From Candidatus Methylomirabilota bacterium (lineage in GTDB: Bacteria; Methylomirabilota; Methylomirabilia; Methylomirabilales; CSP1-5): a stretch of 28,416 nt of DNA. Where the stretch lies: positions 1 to 28,416 of the forward strand of contig JAKEGQ010000155.1 of assembly GCA_022615475.1 (NCBI GenBank). The letters run 5' to 3'. A model generated the notes under the pieces. The model was not told where the DNA came from and did no database searches. It saw only the letters and a program-made list of their open reading frames with translations. The position numbers and the translations under genes are program-made. This document shows, piece by piece, positions 28,190 to 28,416 of this stretch (its first letter is position 1; each line of letters opens with the position of its first letter).

Positions 28190-28416
28190 GTGGAATCGTC
28201 CCGCATATTCTCCCATCCCTTCCCCAACCTCATCGGCGACTCGGCCCCCATGCAGGCCCTGTACGGGTGGATCGACAAGGTCGCCACGGCGACTGCCAAC
28301 GTCTGCCTCTACGGCGAGAGCGGGACCGGCAAGGAGCTCGTCGCCCAGGCGATCCATAGCGCCGGCCGCCGCCGGGGCCGCCCCTTCGTCGTCTTAGACT
28401 GTGCCGCCATCCCCGC
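28190..28416 (+). CDS. Sigma-54 interacting AAA+ transcription activator, 3'-truncated by the window edge
   Basis: An enhancer-binding protein of the NtrC class that remodels sigma-54 RNA polymerase by ATP hydrolysis. The visible 75 residues start at GTG 28190, placed 7 bases after GGAG. They include FPNLIGDSAPMQAL, the usual beginning of the central domain, the Walker A GESGTGKE and the FVVLDCAAIP segment. An in-frame TAA at 28139-28141 and no other good start mean that only about ten residues precede the AAA+ domain. Thus it has no N-terminal receiver, GAF or PAS domain, like PspF. The C-terminal Fis-type DNA-binding domain lies beyond the window. Confidence 0.88.
   Translation, partial: MESSRIFSHPFPNLIGDSAPMQALYGWIDKVATATANVCLYGESGTGKELVAQAIHSAGRRRGRPFVVLDCAAIP

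Overview
The window is bacterial chromosomal DNA of high G+C content (roughly 60-65% by eye), gene-dense, with ordinary housekeeping and metabolic genes plus an unusual load of short intergenic repeats. The gene set (bd-type oxidase, DRG-like TGS GTPase, Memo-family protein, TIGR01212 radical SAM, DUF2400, PspF-like sigma-54 activator) and the repeats built from short words on both strands suggest an uncultivated lineage of the Methylomirabilota/Rokubacteria or Nitrospirota/deltaproteobacterial kind. This placement is an inference, because no rRNA or lineage-specific marker lies in the window.

Layout: (1) 1-3.9 kb, plus strand: 3' part of cydA, cydB, a PsiE-family membrane protein and threonine synthase. 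(2) 4.2-6.4 kb, minus strand: a tight pair of a TIGR01212 radical SAM protein and a Memo-family (AmmeMemoRadiSam B) protein. (3) 6.5-10.4 kb, plus strand: mnmG, a TGS-domain GTPase and a TenA-family protein, separated by repeats. (4) 10.4-13.9 kb: a segment bracketed by two nearly identical inverted ~99-bp repeats. It carries a Nudix protein translationally coupled to a pyruvate/indolepyruvate-decarboxylase-like ThDP enzyme, a ~600-nt block without a convincing gene but with repeat and hairpin structure, and a small unknown protein that looks frameshifted at its start. (5) 13.9-15.9 kb, plus strand: an RNase Z-like metallo-hydrolase and a zinc-ribbon membrane protein. (6) 16.0-20.3 kb, minus strand: a sugar-type ABC importer (binding protein and two permeases, no ATPase) and an M23 peptidase. 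(7) 20.5-21.5 kb, plus strand: pterin carbinolamine dehydratase and a small exported protein. (8) 21.5-23.8 kb, minus strand: a compact JAMM protein - DUF2400 protein - endonuclease IV operon. (9) 24.0-28.0 kb: an AbrB-like regulator overlapping an isoaspartyl peptidase gene, a Rieske ferredoxin divergent from an SDR oxidoreductase, and a PhoD-like phosphatase. (10) From 28.19 kb: the start of a sigma-54 activator that begins directly with its AAA+ domain.

The most interesting items are: the JAMM/DUF2400/Nfo cluster, where the DUF2400 protein has a region resembling the catalytic part of HhH-GPD DNA glycosylases, so that with the AP endonuclease it could form a base-excision-repair unit; the AbrB-peptidase operon with a perfect 15-bp palindrome over its promoter; two copies of an intergenic element with a conserved hairpin (about 4.03-4.20 and 12.98-13.11 kb); the inverted repeat pair; the GTPase whose switch II Gly is Pro; and the strong ribosome binding site at 13.28 kb that feeds a 17-codon frame ending inside the next gene. 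No CRISPR array, insertion sequence, rRNA or tRNA was seen.
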